Assembly (NCBI RefSeq): GCF_029961155.1
Contig: NZ_JASBRH010000002.1
Coordinates: 248,001 to 312,000 of the forward strand
Reading direction: 5' to 3'
Source of the DNA: Pontibacterium granulatum
GTDB taxonomy: Bacteria; Pseudomonadota; Gammaproteobacteria; Pseudomonadales; Balneatricaceae
Length of the DNA: 64,000 nt
A program made the translations under genes and the position numbers. The notes under the pieces are model-generated. The model was not told the origin of the DNA, did not search any database, and was given only the letters and a program-made list of their open reading frames with translations. Of this stretch, positions 36,292 to 46,800 are shown piece by piece; the first letter of the stretch is position 1; each line of letters begins with the position of its first letter.

Positions 36292-37523
36292 TGGTTTTCC
36301 TCCAGCCAGCTCAGGTCGTCGCTGGCAGCCAGTTTCATAAGCATCAGCGCACTCAGCTTAGCGCGTTCGGTGAGGCTTTTCACTTTCAGGTACTCATCGC
36401 TGGAGTGGATCTTGCCACCCTGTACCCCGAGGGTATCGATGTTAGGGATACCGGCGGCCGCCAGGTTGTTGCCGTCGCAACAGCCGCCGGTAGGTAACCA
36501 CTGCAGTTCCATGCCCAGGGTGTGGCCGCATTCACGCGCCAGTTCAAACAGTTTCTTGTTGGCGCCGCTCAGCACTTTGGGTTTACGGCCAAAGCCGCCC
36601 AGCAGCTCGATGCTGATACCGTCACGGTCGTTGATCATCGCCACCAGTTCATCAAGTCGGTCCAGACACCATTGCTCATCTTCCGGACGTTCAAGGCGGA
36701 TGTTGAAGCGGGAGATACAGAGATCCGGCACGATGTTTACCGCACCGCCACCTTCGATAAAGCCCGGGTTGATGGTGACGCCGTTGCGCTGACCGTTAAG
36801 GTCATCCAGTGCGGCAACAAAGTCACACATGGCACGTACGGCATTGCGACCCAGGTGGTGTTCGCGACCTGCATGTGCGGCCTTGCCGGTCACTTTGACG
36901 CTGAAGTTGCCGCTGCCTTTGCGCTCGCCCGCCAGGTTTCCGTCCGGGAAGCTGGGTTCGTAGATCATGCCCAGATGCACGCGCTTGGCGGCCTCTTCGA
37001 TCAGTGGGGCAGAGCCCGGGGAGCCTATCTCTTCATCCGGATTAAACAGGATCTCCCAGCCGATCTGTTCGGCAAACGGGCTTCGCTCCAGTGCCTGCAG
37101 CGCTTTGATCATCACCAGGATGCCGCCTTTCAGGTCGGCTACGCCCGGACCGTTCAGGGTTTCGTCATCCAGCCACTTCACCTGCTGAAATGGGTGATCG
37201 ATGGCAAAAACCGTGTCCATGTGGCCGCAGAAGAAGATCTGCAGCGGGGCTTCGGGGCGCTTGCGGATGCGCAGGGCGTCACCCAGCGGGAAGGTTTCAA
37301 TTTCACCGTTGCTGCCCAGATGTTCGTAGGGCGCAACCGGAACCACGTCTACCTCACCGTCCAGCACCTGGCAGTATTCGGTCAGCAACGCACGCACCTT
37401 GTTCACACCGTCGGCGTTGAGGGTGCCGGAGTTGATCTCTGCCAGTTCGATGGTTTTGGCCAGCATCTCGTCGTGCTGGGCGTCAAGCCATTCGATCCAG
37501 GGGGTAAAGTTGGTCGTGGTCAT
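36282..37523 (-). CDS. M20-family metallohydrolase in the ast operon
   Basis: A 413-residue M20 peptidase/deacylase. Metal and catalytic motifs are FCGHMDTVF (His and Asp), GPGVADLKGG (bridging Asp), FNPDEEIGSPGS (Glu-Glu) and a C-terminal IHSSDEYL (His). The dimerisation-domain segment SGNFSVKVTGKAAHAGREHHLGRNAV is typical of carboxypeptidase G2/ArgE-like enzymes. It is the first gene of the ast operon and overlaps an astA gene. No astE (succinylglutamate desuccinylase, a different family) is in the window, so it may do that final hydrolysis. That is a hypothesis; ArgE-type or peptidase activity is also possible. Confidence 0.85.
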   Translation of the reverse strand: MTTTNFTPWIEWLDAQHDEMLAKTIELAEINSGTLNADGVNKVRALLTEYCQVLDGEVDVVPVAPYEHLGSNGEIETFPLGDALRIRKRPEAPLQIFFCGHMDTVFAIDHPFQQVKWLDDETLNGPGVADLKGGILVMIKALQALERSPFAEQIGWEILFNPDEEIGSPGSAPLIEEAAKRVHLGMIYEPSFPDGNLAGERKGSGNFSVKVTGKAAHAGREHHLGRNAVRAMCDFVAALDDLNGQRNGVTINPGFIEGGGAVNIVPDLCISRFNIRLERPEDEQWCLDRLDELVAMINDRDGISIELLGGFGRKPKVLSGANKKLFELARECGHTLGMELQWLPTGGCCDGNNLAAAGIPNIDTLGVQGGKIHSSDEYLKVKSLTERAKLSALMLMKLAASDDLSWLEENQCC

Positions 37524-37558
37524 TGCTGGGTTCCTTCTATTCCGTTCTATCCATTATT

Positions 37559-37595
37559 GGAGATCAGCGCGATAGAATCTGTCAGTGATGCGACC
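37559..37595 (-). promoter_or_regulatory. Weak ArgR-like direct repeat upstream of the ast operon
   Basis: On the - strand GGTCGC and TATCGC stand exactly 21 bp apart, the period of AraC-type ArgR sites (TGTCGC-N8-AA-N5, twice), 46-72 bp upstream of the M20 hydrolase start. The AA dinucleotides are not conserved, so this is weak. Confidence 0.3.
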
Positions 37596-37720
37596 CGAAC
37601 TTCAGAAATTAGGGCGCGTTTGACGGGGGATTTTAGAAGAGCGGATGCGCAGCAAACCGCCCTGAGGACGGTCGCTGCGCGGGGAGAAAAGTTCGAGCTT
37701 ATTTTACGGGCTTTGTGGGA

Positions 37721-39049
<1,329 letters not shown>

Positions 39050-39119
39050 TCAGGGCTGTTGCACGGGAGCGGCTATATTTAGTATCAGCAAAAGGGATCG
39101 CCTAGTGCCAGATGGAGAA

Positions 39120-39156
39120 TTTCTATAGGGCGACATGAACTTGCACTAAGTTGACA
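39120..39156 (-). promoter_or_regulatory. ArgR (AraC-type) operator upstream of aruC
   Basis: On the - strand: TGTCAA, 8 nt, AA, 5 nt, TGTCGC, 8 nt, AA. This is the published architecture for Pseudomonas ArgR, (TGTCGC-N8-AA-N5)2, with spacing exact and only one half-site imperfect (TGTCAA). It lies between divergent aruC and argR, suggesting control of both. Confidence 0.72.
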
Positions 39157-39257
39157 TTTAGGTCGGCTGAAGAAGTCAGTGATCTGGAATATCAGTATCC
39201 TGCACACTCCGAAATTTAATTTGCCCGAGCCACATTTGCCCGGAGGAAAACGTTTTA

Positions 39258-40298
39258 GTGGGTAATCCGTTGTCAAACGACAGTTCTCAGCGCAAACCGC
39301 ACCGTTTTGGTTTTCTGTTGCTGCCCAACTTCTCCTTGATCGCCTTCTCCTCGGCGATTGAGCCGTTGCGTATGGCCAACTGGGTGACCGGCGAAGACTG
39401 TTACGAGACGGTGCTGATCAGTCACGACGGTGAAGCGGTATCGAGCAGCTTTGGTGTACAGACGCTGGTGGACTGCAGTCTGAAGGAGATTCCCCCGCTC
39501 GACGCGATCTTTGTTTGTGGTGCCAGCCCGATTGCCCGTACCGGCAACGAGGCGGTGATTGGCTGGTTGCGCCGTCAGGGGCAGGCCAGTATGGCGTTGG
39601 GTGGTATCGGTACCGGCTCTTATCTGCTGGCTTGTGCAGGTTTACTGAATGACTATCGGGCGACAATTCATTGGTGGGATCTGGATGCGTTGCGCGAAGA
39701 GTTTCCAGACACCCAGGTGACCAACAACCTCTACGAAATTGATGGTAACCGTTACACCTGCAGCGGCGGCACGGCATCGATGGATATGATGCTGTTCCTG
39801 ATCGGACAACACTACGACATGAATCTGGCTGCCAAGATCTCCGAGCAGTTTATCTGCGAACGTATGCGCACCAGCGATGACCAGCAACGGATTCCTCTCA
39901 AGGCGCGTATCGGAGCCAGTCAGCCTAAGCTGATCGAAGCGGTGACGCTGATGGAAGCTAATATCGAGGAGCCACTGAGCACCGACGATCTGGCGTTTCA
40001 TGTGGGTGTATCCCGCCGACACCTGGAGCGGCTGTTTAAGAAACACCTGCAGACGGTGCCGTCGAAGTACTACCTGGAGCTGCGCTTGGAAAAAGCCCGC
40101 CAGATGTTGCGCCAGAGCGACAAGCCTGCTTTACAGGTCGGGTTGGCCTGCGGTTTTTCCAGTGCGTCCTATTTCAGTACCGCCTACCGCAACCATTACG
40201 GTGTGACACCGCGTGAAGAACGCAAGCGCGCTGCCGAAACTGAAGAACGTCAGCCTGTGGGTACTCAGTTCGGTCGCTCGACCTTGATAAATAACTGA
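39258..40298 (+). CDS. argR: AraC-type arginine regulator ArgR
   Basis: A 346-residue GlxA-type regulator. Residues about 15-190 form a DJ-1/PfpI-like domain (FGFLLLPNFSLIAFSSAIEPLRMAN, and GGIGTGSYLLACAG where peptidases have the Cys nucleophile). Residues about 220-330 carry two AraC helix-turn-helix motifs (LSTDDLAFHVGVSRRHLERLFKK, VGLACGFSSASYFSTAYRNHYG; read in parts). Placement between aruC and an arginine-type ABC transporter matches Pseudomonas ArgR, the activator of arginine uptake and AST genes. It is unrelated to E. coli ArgR. The start is a GTG. Confidence 0.9.
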   Translation: MGNPLSNDSSQRKPHRFGFLLLPNFSLIAFSSAIEPLRMANWVTGEDCYETVLISHDGEAVSSSFGVQTLVDCSLKEIPPLDAIFVCGASPIARTGNEAVIGWLRRQGQASMALGGIGTGSYLLACAGLLNDYRATIHWWDLDALREEFPDTQVTNNLYEIDGNRYTCSGGTASMDMMLFLIGQHYDMNLAAKISEQFICERMRTSDDQQRIPLKARIGASQPKLIEAVTLMEANIEEPLSTDDLAFHVGVSRRHLERLFKKHLQTVPSKYYLELRLEKARQMLRQSDKPALQVGLACGFSSASYFSTAYRNHYGVTPREERKRAAETEERQPVGTQFGRSTLINN

Positions 40299-40368
40299 TC
40301 TCGTAGAAGTTTTTTCTGAAAAAAGGGGCGTTTTCCGCCGATTCTTTCGTTTTCCTGTCTTTTGGTCA

Positions 40369-40405
40369 AGTCGCGATGACTGAAATTGGTGGCCGAATTT
40401 CAAAA
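40369..40405 (+). promoter_or_regulatory. Candidate ArgR operator upstream of the Aot transporter
   Basis: AGTCGC, 8 nt, AA, 5 nt, TGGCCG, 8 nt, AA, with exact ArgR direct-repeat spacing. It lies about 180 bp upstream of the ATPase gene. Half-sites deviate at one and two positions. Other parts of the 40299-40580 gap show only AT-rich sequence. Confidence 0.5.
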
Positions 40406-40580
40406 TATCGACCTCCTGCAATTTGTTACCTTCAAATTGCGCGCTATGGCCTGTGGCAAAACACGTTCATTTAGAGTGTCTTGCATTGTGCGGCACACAT
40501 AGCACGTTCCCCCGGTTAGCCCTAAGCAGGCTGGATCAGAGAGCCGGGTAATTAACCTGGCAATATAGAGAACAATAAAA

Positions 40581-41351
40581 ATGCCTGAGAATTCTGCTAT
40601 CTACCTGAAGAACATTCATAAGTCGTTCGGCGATCTCGAAGTCCTGAAAGGGATCGATTTGCAAGCCCATGAACACGATGTGATTTCGATCATTGGTTCC
40701 AGTGGTTCAGGTAAAAGTACTTTCCTGCGTTGCATCAACCTGCTGGAAACCCCAACCGAAGGGGAGATCTACATCACCGGTGAAAAACTGAGCCTCAAAC
40801 GCAACAAACAGGGGGACCTGGATGCCTCTGATGCCCGTCAGCTGGCGGCAATGCGCTCCCGCGTTGGTTTCGTATTCCAGAATTTCAACTTGTGGCCACA
40901 CAAGACACTGATCGAAAACGTAATCGAAGGTCCGATCCAGGTACTGGGTAAGAAACGTGAAGAAGCCATTGCCCACGCCGAAGAGCTGCTGGGCAAAGTT
41001 GGCCTGCTGGAGCGTAAGGATTTCTATCCGAACCAGCTGTCGGGTGGTCAACAGCAGCGTGTAGCGATTGCCCGTACCCTGGCGATGGAACCGCAGGTGC
41101 TGCTGTTTGATGAGCCAACCTCTGCACTGGACCCGGAGCTGGTAGGTGAGGTGCTGAACGTAATGCGTGATCTGGCGGCCGAAGGTCGCACCATGCTGAT
41201 CGTCACCCACGAGATGACTTTTGCCCGCGAAGTTTCCAACAAGGTGATGTTCCTGCATCAGGGACAGGTGGAGGAGTTTGGTCCTCCTGAGCAAGTTTTT
41301 GAAAACCCGACATCCGAACGGTGTCGTGAGTTTATCTCCAGTATTTTCTGA
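40581..41351 (+). CDS. aotP: Arginine/ornithine ABC transporter ATPase
   Basis: A 256-residue ABC ATPase of the polar-amino-acid (HisP/ArtP/AotP) type. The Walker A is GSSGSGKST, the signature LSGGQQQRV, the Walker B VLLFDEPTSALDP and the switch His is in VTHEM. The C-terminal tail GPPEQVFENPTSERCREFISSIF (read in part) is typical. It heads a four-gene transporter operon next to argR; in Pseudomonas the aotP gene is at the other end of aotJQMOP-argR. The substrate is inferred from context. Confidence 0.9.
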   Translation: MPENSAIYLKNIHKSFGDLEVLKGIDLQAHEHDVISIIGSSGSGKSTFLRCINLLETPTEGEIYITGEKLSLKRNKQGDLDASDARQLAAMRSRVGFVFQNFNLWPHKTLIENVIEGPIQVLGKKREEAIAHAEELLGKVGLLERKDFYPNQLSGGQQQRVAIARTLAMEPQVLLFDEPTSALDPELVGEVLNVMRDLAAEGRTMLIVTHEMTFAREVSNKVMFLHQGQVEEFGPPEQVFENPTSERCREFISSIF

Positions 41352-41429
41352 TGCCCGGCATCTGAGAATCTCCAACGCCCATCCTTGGGTTACTCCTGCA
41401 AATCAAAAAAATAAGAAAGGAAGTGCAAG

Positions 41430-42188
41430 ATGAAACTGAAAACGACTCTGGTTGGCGGTCTGCTGGCTGCTGCAATGTCTCTGAGCGCGGGCCTGGCACA
41501 GGCTGGCGACACAATCCGTATCGCAACCGAAGGCGCGTATGCACCGTTCAACATGGTGGATGCCAGTGGTCAGCTGCAGGGCTTTGACGTGGATATCGCC
41601 AAAGCGCTGTGTGCCGAGATGAAAGCGGACTGCGATATCGTGGCTCAGGACTGGGATGGCATCATTCCGGGTCTGCGTGCTAAGAAATACGACGCGATCA
41701 TTGCGTCCATGTCGATCACTGAAGAACGCCAGCGCGTCGTAGACTTCACCGATGCTTACTACTCCAACGTACTGGCGTTTGTAGCGGCGAAAGGCAAATC
41801 CCTGGATACCAGTAAAGACGGCCTGAAAGGTCTGGTGGTAGGTGCGCAGCGTGCGACTATCGCCGGCCAGCACCTGGAAGACCAGTTGGGTGATGTAGTT
41901 ACCGTTAAGCTATACGACACTCAGGACAATGCGTACCTGGACCTGGAAGCAGGCCGCCTGGATGCACTGCTGTCCGACAAATTCCCGGCCTACGACTGGC
42001 TGAGCACCGATGCGGGCCAGACGTTTGAGTTCAAAGGCAGCGACATCGACATCAACGACAAGATCGGCATCGCGGTACGTAAAAATGATCCGCTGACCGA
42101 CAAGTTCAACCGCGCTCTGAAAGCGATCGTGGATAACGGCAAATACGCCGAGATCAACGCCCGCTACTTCCCGTTCTCTATTTATTAA
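41430..42188 (+). CDS. aotJ: Periplasmic arginine/ornithine-binding protein
   Basis: A 252-residue solute-binding protein of the family 3 type. It has a signal peptide (TTLVGGLLAAAMSLSAGLAQA, with cleavage after AQA). It then has IATEGAYAPFNMVDASGQLQGFDVDIAKALC, the usual ligand-pocket opening for basic amino acids, and WDGIIPGLRAKKYDAIIASMSIT. An AAGGAAG ribosome site precedes the ATG. It is followed by two stable hairpins before the permease genes. Confidence 0.92.
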   Translation: MKLKTTLVGGLLAAAMSLSAGLAQAGDTIRIATEGAYAPFNMVDASGQLQGFDVDIAKALCAEMKADCDIVAQDWDGIIPGLRAKKYDAIIASMSITEERQRVVDFTDAYYSNVLAFVAAKGKSLDTSKDGLKGLVVGAQRATIAGQHLEDQLGDVVTVKLYDTQDNAYLDLEAGRLDALLSDKFPAYDWLSTDAGQTFEFKGSDIDINDKIGIAVRKNDPLTDKFNRALKAIVDNGKYAEINARYFPFSIY

Positions 42189-42197
42189 GGAAATACA

Positions 42198-42287
42198 GGT
42201 CCGAATCTGTTCAGGCTCTCAGAAACTTTTCGGACCAGTTTCCCTTTCGTATAGCGAACGATTTCCCGCCAGCGCTCCGTTGGCGGG
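42198..42287 (+). promoter_or_regulatory. Two intercistronic hairpins after aotJ
   Basis: GGTCCGAA (42198-42205) pairs with TTCGGACC (42229-42236), and CCCGCCA (42265-42271) with TGGCGGG (42281-42287). Neither is followed by a T-tract. They could stabilise the aotJ mRNA and lower expression of the permeases, as after other binding-protein genes. Confidence 0.5.
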
Positions 42288-42315
42288 CTGCTCCATCTCC
42301 CGTTGAGGATTACCG

Positions 42316-43005
42316 ATGTTTGATATCAGAGGATTCGGCGACCAGCTTTGGGCTGGTACGTTAGTCACCATCGAGCTGGCGTTGGCCAGTCTGTTACTGG
42401 GCTTGGTCCTAGGCTTGTTGGGTGCGACGGCCCGACTGTCGGGTAACCGCGTTGCCCGTACGATCTCCACCGCCTATACCACCGTGATTCGTGGCATTCC
42501 CGAGCTGCTGACGGTGCTGATCATCTACTTCGGTGCGACAACGGTCCTGATGAGCGTGGCCAGCATGTTTGGCTACGACGAATATATCGAAGTGGGTCCG
42601 TTTGCCGCCGGTGTGGTGGCGCTGGGCCTGACCTTTGGTGCCTATGCCAGTGAAGTATTCCGCGGTGCGATTCAGGCAATCCCGAAAGGCCAGCAGGAAG
42701 CGGGCTTGGCGATTGGTATGACACCGTTGAAGATCTTCTGGCGTATCACCATGCCGCAGTTGTGGCGCCTGGCGCTTCCTGGGTTGGGTAACCTGTTTCT
42801 GGTGTTGCTGAAAGATACGGCACTGGTGTCCGTGGTGGGTTTGCACGACATCATGCTGAAAACCCGCGATGCGGTGAGCTACACCAAAGAGCCGTTCCTG
42901 TTTTATATGGCCGCAGCGTTTATCTATCTGACACTGACCATTATCTCCATGGTGTTTATTCACTACATGGAAAAACGTAACAACCGCTGGGTGGGGAGAG
43001 CGTAA
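42316..43005 (+). CDS. aotQ: Arginine/ornithine ABC transporter permease (Q)
   Basis: A 229-residue inner-membrane permease of the HisQ type. It has several hydrophobic helices, the N-terminal GTLVTIELALASLLLGLVLGL, and the EAA loop EAGLAIGMTPLKIFWRITMPQLWR (read in part) that contacts the ATPase. GAGG lies upstream of the ATG. Its stop overlaps the next start as TAATG. It forms a heterodimer with the following permease. Confidence 0.9.
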   Translation: MFDIRGFGDQLWAGTLVTIELALASLLLGLVLGLLGATARLSGNRVARTISTAYTTVIRGIPELLTVLIIYFGATTVLMSVASMFGYDEYIEVGPFAAGVVALGLTFGAYASEVFRGAIQAIPKGQQEAGLAIGMTPLKIFWRITMPQLWRLALPGLGNLFLVLLKDTALVSVVGLHDIMLKTRDAVSYTKEPFLFYMAAAFIYLTLTIISMVFIHYMEKRNNRWVGRA

Positions 43006-43703
43006 TGGATTTTTCTGTTGTTATTGAGTACTTCCCACGCCTCATGCAGGGGGCGTTGACCACCCTTGAGCTGGTTCTGATCTCCGGCATTATCGGCTCG
43101 GTGCTGGCACTGCCTATTGGCCTTGCGCGTCATTCACGCCGCCTGTGGCTGCGTGCGATCCCGTATTGCTACATCTTTTTCTTCCGTGGCACACCGCTGC
43201 TGGTGCAGATCTTCCTGGTGTACTACGGCCTGGCCCAGTTTGAAGAGGTTAAAAACAGTTCGCTCTGGCCGTACCTGCGCGAGCCGTACTGGTGCGCCAT
43301 TATCGCCTTCTCTCTTAATACCGCTGCCTATACCGCAGAGATCCTGCGTGGCGCGCTGGCGGCCGTGCCCAAAGGAGAGGTCGAAGCTGCAAAAACTATC
43401 GGTATGCGCCAGGTGCAATTGTACCGCCGCATTATGCTGCCGCGTGCGTTTGGCATGATCATGCCGGCGTACGGTAACGAGGTGATCCTGATGCTGAAGG
43501 GCAGTGCGCTGGCATCCACGATTACTCTGCTGGACCTGACTGGCATGGCACGCACGATTATTGCCCGTACCTACACCCCAATTGAGATCTTCCTGGCGGC
43601 GGGAGGTATTTATCTGGTGATCAGTATGGTGATCATCATGCTGTTCCGTCAGCTGGAGCGTCGCCAAAATCGTCATCTGCAACCGATTGCAGTGCGAGGG
43701 TAG
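43005..43703 (+). CDS. aotM: Arginine/ornithine ABC transporter permease (M)
   Basis: A 232-residue HisM-type permease. GALTTLELVLISGIIGSVLALPIGL opens the first helix, and the EAA loop is VEAAKTIGMRQVQLYRRIMLPRA (read in part). It is coupled by overlap to aotQ. No convincing terminator follows; about 190 bp separate it from the glutamate dehydrogenase gene. Confidence 0.9.
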   Translation: MDFSVVIEYFPRLMQGALTTLELVLISGIIGSVLALPIGLARHSRRLWLRAIPYCYIFFFRGTPLLVQIFLVYYGLAQFEEVKNSSLWPYLREPYWCAIIAFSLNTAAYTAEILRGALAAVPKGEVEAAKTIGMRQVQLYRRIMLPRAFGMIMPAYGNEVILMLKGSALASTITLLDLTGMARTIIARTYTPIEIFLAAGGIYLVISMVIIMLFRQLERRQNRHLQPIAVRG

Positions 43704-43851
43704 ATCGCGGTAGGTTAAGACATAAATGTTCAGGTTGAATTGGTTCTTTTGTCGCGCATCGCCGCTGCAAACGTACCGATTCGACTATGATTGATCTTTA
43801 AGGAAAGAACGACTGTGTCTTGATCGTGCAGCGGTAAGCTTATTTCAGGCA

Positions 43852-43870
43852 GGAGCCACATTGCGGCTCC
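43852..43870 (+). promoter_or_regulatory. Hairpin in the leader of the glutamate dehydrogenase gene
   Basis: GGAGCC (43852-43857) pairs with GGCTCC (43865-43870) around a 7-nt loop. It buries an AGGAG that could serve a TTG at 43861, which argues for a downstream start. Confidence 0.4.
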
Positions 43871-43890
43871 GAATGGAGAATAAATACAAG

Positions 43891-46800
43891 ATGTCCAACC
43901 ATTGCAGCCGTAAAGAAAAACTTCTCAACCAACTGGCAGAGCAGGTTAACCACAACCTGCCTGCGGATGTTGCCACCAAACTCAACACCTTCTCCGAACT
44001 CTATTACCAGGTCTCTCCCGACGAAGAAGTGTCGGCGCGTCCTCTGGAGCAGCTGTACGACGCCACGCTCTCCTGTTGGGAGTTCATTCAGGATTATGAT
44101 TACGAAGCGCCGAAGGTACGCGTCTTCAACCCGGATCTGGAAAAGCACGGTTGGCACAGCAACCACACGGTGATTCAGATCCTGTTCCCGGATATGCCGT
44201 TTCTGGTGGATTCGGTACGGATGGAGTTGAACCGTCGTGAGGTGTCGATCCATGCGATCCACAATGCGGTATTGCAGGTTGAGCGTGACGGCGACAAGCT
44301 GAAAGGTTTCTCCCATGAAGGGCGTGATGAGTCCTTTATCTACTTGGAAGTGGACCGCCACAGCGATAAGGAGTGGATAAAAACTACGTGTGATGCCTTG
44401 GTTGAGATACACCGCATTGTCGAATGTGCGGTGCATGACTATAAGCCGATGAAGGCTCGAGCCCAGGAAATGGTGTCAGAGCTGCGCGCCGCAGAGCATG
44501 TGCGCGACCGCACAGAAGCCGAAGAAGCGGCTGAGTTCATAGCCTGGCTGTTGGATGATCACTTTACCTTCCTGGCGTACGACGAACTGGATTTTGAGCA
44601 AGGTGAAGACAGCTTCAGCGCGTCGCTGAAGAAGGATAGTGTGCTCGGCACCCTGCGCTTGGAAAATATTTCGGCCTTGGCGCAACGTTACGCGTCGCTG
44701 AGTGCCGATGAAGAGTGCTCCATGCAGGACAATGCGCCGTTGCTGCTGGCTAAGTACAGCAAGCGCTCTCGAGTGCATCGCCCGGCCTACATGGACCTGA
44801 TCGTGGTAAAACGTTTTGACGATGAAGGTCGTGTAGTCGGTGAACGTCGTTTCTACGGTTTGTATACTTCTCCGGTCTACCATGAGCGCCTGAATCGTAT
44901 CCCGCTGATCCGTCGCAAGGTCGAGCGCACCTTGCATGCCAGTGGCTTCTCCCACAGCGGGTACAGTGGCAAAGCACTGTTGACGATCCTGAACGATATG
45001 CCGCGGGATGAGTTATTCCTCTCTACCGACAGTGAGTTGATGGATCTGGCGATGGGGATCCTGAACCTGCAGGAGCGTCGCAAAGCCCGTCTGCTGATGC
45101 GCCGGGACCGTTGCGGCAAGTTCTGTACCTTCCTCTACTACGTACCGCGTGATGTGTTTGGGACCGTGCTGCGTTTGCAGGTCCAGGACATCATTGCAGG
45201 CGCCCTGAAGGCAACGGATTCAGAGTTTACCACCACCTTCACCGAGTCGGTCCTGGCGCGTGTGTATTACGTGATGCGTATCGATCCGACTACAGAGTCC
45301 GAGATCGACTTTGATGCAATCGAGGCGGAAGTGGTACAGGCATCCCGTTCTTGGGACGATGATCTTCACCATGCGCTGGTGGAAACCTGCGGTGAGGAGA
45401 AGGGCAACCGCTATACCAACCAGTACCGCCATGCATTTAGGTCCGCCTACCGTGAGCACTTCTCGCCGGCCAGTGCTGTGTATGACATTCAACGCATTGA
45501 GGCGTTGTCGGAAGACAATCCGGTAACCATGAGTTTCTATCGCGTGCTGGAGCAGACCCAGGACCTGCTGCGCTTTAAGCTGTTCAATGCAGATAAACCG
45601 CTGATTCTCTCCGATGTGATCCCAGTGTTGGAAAATCTGGGGATGCAGGTGGTGGGGGAGCACCCGTACGAGGTGCACAAGACTAATGGCAATGTGTATT
45701 GGATTCACGATTTTACCCTGATCTATCACCACGGCGAGACCGTGGTTTTGGAAGATGTGAAGCAGGTTTTTCAGGAAGCCTTTGCCAGCATCTGGAGTGG
45801 TCGAGCGGAGAATGATGAATTTAACAAACTGGTTATTGGTGGCAACCTGAGCTGGCGTGAAGTGGCGATGTTGCGCGCCTATGCTCGCTATAATCAGCAG
45901 ATCCGTTTTGGTTTCTCCCAGCCGTATATCGCCGATACGCTGGCGCGTCACTTGCAGGTTTCCAAGCTACTGGTGGCGCTTTTCCGCGCGCGGTTTGAGC
46001 CGAGTCGTCAGGACAGCAGTAAGGTAGAAGCCCTGGTCGGTCGTATCGAGTCGAGCATTGTGGATGCTCTGGATAAAGTGGATAACCTCAATGATGACCA
46101 GATCCTGCGTCGCTACCTGGAGCTGATTAAAGCGACCCTGCGTACCAACTACTTCCAGAAGGATGCTCAGGGCGAATTGAAGGATTACTTCTCATTCAAA
46201 CTGAGCCCGCATGCGATTGCGGACATTCCATTGCCGCGCCCGATGTTCGAGGTGTTTGTGTACTCCGCCCGTGTGGAGGGCGTGCACTTGCGCGGCGGTA
46301 AGGTGGCCCGTGGTGGCTTGCGCTGGTCCGATCGACTGGAGGATTACCGCACCGAGGTGCTGGGTCTAGTGAAGGCCCAGCAGGTGAAAAACGCAGTCAT
46401 CGTGCCGGTGGGGGCTAAAGGTGGCTTTGTCGCTAAGCAGCTGCCAGAGCGTGGTAGCCGTGAAGAGATCCAGGCGGAAGGCATCGCTAGCTATCAGACA
46501 TTTATCAGTGCACTGCTGGATATCACTGATGACCTGAAAGCGGGTGAGGTGGTGCCACCGGTGGATGTGGTGCGTCTTGATGAGGACGACCCGTACTTTG
46601 TCGTGGCCGCCGATAAGGGCACCGCAACCTTCTCCGATATTGCCAACGAGATCGCGGAAAGCCGAGATTTCTGGCTGGGTGATGCGTTTGCCTCCGGCGG
46701 CTCCCAGGGATACGATCACAAGGGCATGGGGATCACCGCCCGTGGCGCCTGGGAGTCTGTAAAACTGCACTTCCGCGAGCTGGGTCTGGATACCCAGAGC

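Noticed and set aside
43704-43850. ArgR site before the glutamate dehydrogenase gene
   Set aside because: TGTTCA and TGTCGC are present but 23 bp apart and without the AA positions, so the 21-bp period is not met.
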